Source: a virus
DNA: 21,111 nt
IMG/VR virus record: IMGVR_UViG_3300025769_001027
Location: 1 to 21,111 of that record
Reading direction: 5' to 3' (one strand)
Positions 20,436 to 21,111 of the stretch are shown piece after piece. Every line of letters begins with the position of its first letter. Within the stretch, counting starts at the first letter, position 1. The position numbers and the translations under genes were made by a program. The notes under the pieces are model-generated. The model saw only the letters and a program-made list of their open reading frames with translations. It was not told the origin of the DNA and did not search any database.

Positions 20436-21111
20436 ATGGCGTTATTTAGAGGTGACGGAGGGTCCGGAGACAGCACTACGGATGCTTACGCCAGTCAAAT
20501 AGCTACATACGCTCAAACTGCTACTACAAAAGCAAATGAAGCTTCAACGTCTGCTAGTGAAGCAGCCAACAGTGCAACTGATGCAGCTACTTCAGAATCT
20601 AATGCAGCAACCAGTGAAACTAACGCTGCATCAAGTGCTACCAATGCGGCAACTAGTGCTTCCAACGCATCTACATCAGCGACTAACGCATCTACTAGCG
20701 AGTCCAATGCGTCCACTAGCGAGACTAACGCAGCAACTTCGGCTACAAATGCAGCCAGTAGTGCTACAACAGCAACAACTAAAGCATCAGAAGCATCTAC
20801 TAGCGCAACCAACGCTGCAACTTCAGAAACTAACGCAGCAACCAGCGCTTCCAATGCTTCTACCAGTGCTACTAATGCAGCCACTAGCGAGACTAACGCA
20901 GCAGCGAGTGAAACGGCAGCAGCAGCCAGTGAGACAGCAGCAGCTACATCAGAAACTAATGCTGGTACTTCAGAAACAAACGCTGCAACCAGTGCAACTA
21001 GTGCTTCTACATCAGCAACTAATGCAGCAGCTAGTGCTACTAATGCAGCCACAAGTGAAACTAATGCTGGGACTTCAGCAACTAACGCAGCCTCAAGTGC
21101 TACAGCCGCAG
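20436..21111 (+). CDS. Tail fibre-type repeat protein, 5' part, runs off the window
   Basis: From the ATG at 20436 (GGAG 6 nt upstream) the frame is open to the edge, 225 codons. After a short Gly-rich head (MALFRGDGGSGDST) it becomes a long run of 7-residue repeats close to A-T-S-x-T-N-A (for example ATSETNA, STSATNA), built only from Ala, Ser, Thr, Asn and Glu, with 21-nt DNA periodicity. Such Ala/Ser/Thr heptads make fibrous shafts, like the phage tail-fibre repeat (PF03406) in lambda Stf, so this is likely the tail-fibre or side-fibre protein that contacts the host. The receptor-binding end is outside the window. Confidence 0.85.
   Translation, partial: MALFRGDGGSGDSTTDAYASQIATYAQTATTKANEASTSASEAANSATDAATSESNAATSETNAASSATNAATSASNASTSATNASTSESNASTSETNAATSATNAASSATTATTKASEASTSATNAATSETNAATSASNASTSATNAATSETNAAASETAAAASETAAATSETNAGTSETNAATSATSASTSATNAAASATNAATSETNAGTSATNAASSATAA

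Noticed and set aside
20513-21052. 179-codon open frame on the minus strand rich in Ala, Leu and Val
   Set aside because: It is antisense to the tail-fibre repeats; the repeated 21-nt unit simply lacks stops in this frame, and the low-complexity Leu/Val/Ala product is a mirror of the sense repeat.
20530-21111. CRISPR-like array
   Set aside because: The repeats are coding, in-frame 21-nt units without spacers, so they are protein repeats.

Overview
The window looks like part of the genome of a tailed double-stranded DNA bacteriophage, probably a virulent podovirus-type phage with a T7-like replication module, most likely from an aquatic or marine habitat. The evidence is a set of T7-type replication proteins (family A DNA polymerase with proofreading domain, gp4-like primase-helicase, gp3-like Holliday-junction endonuclease, gp1.7-like DUF3310 protein, short ssDNA-binding protein), two nucleotide-synthesis enzymes common in marine phages (a B12-dependent ribonucleotide reductase and a ThyX thymidylate synthase), and a packaging/head block (terminase, portal, scaffold, capsid, tail fibre). 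No RNA polymerase gene is in the window. The three best promoters are sigma70-like, so host polymerase probably reads at least these operons. The habitat and host are inference.

The layout is two divergent arms around a non-coding centre. Everything from 1 to about 11931 is on the minus strand: many small early genes at 8.5-11.9 kb, then ThyX, a small zinc-finger protein, the ssDNA-binding protein, primase-helicase, a PD-(D/E)XK protein, DNA polymerase, a RecB/Cas4-like exonuclease, endonuclease I, small proteins including DUF3310, and the 5' two thirds of the ribonucleotide reductase, which runs off the left edge. Genes overlap by 1-32 bp, typical of one translationally coupled operon. A consensus leftward promoter lies at 10315-10342, with repeated TTCTTAGGT words over its predicted start site.

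The stretch 11932-12966 (about 1 kb) has no convincing gene. Its left 650 bp is dense in inverted and direct repeats, including a 44-nt near-perfect hairpin. Its right part carries palindromes and direct repeats leading to a strong extended -10 promoter at 12809-12837 and a leader RNA able to form a long hairpin. This is the most unusual part of the window and a candidate replication origin or early/late control region.

From 12967 onward all genes are on the plus strand: putative small terminase (TTG start), M15 peptidase-type endolysin, a small beta-rich protein, large terminase, portal, a set of tiny mostly Lys-rich proteins (three of them under 60 codons, one pair overlapping by 86 nt out of frame), then a second strong promoter at 17943-17971 for an acidic protein, a zinc-ribbon protein, scaffold and major capsid protein. 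A rho-independent-type terminator follows the capsid gene, and a repeat-rich tail-fibre-like gene runs off the right edge. The logic is that of a lytic phage: one arm makes nucleotides and copies DNA, the other packages it and builds the particle. I found no tRNA, CRISPR array, integrase or insertion sequence.
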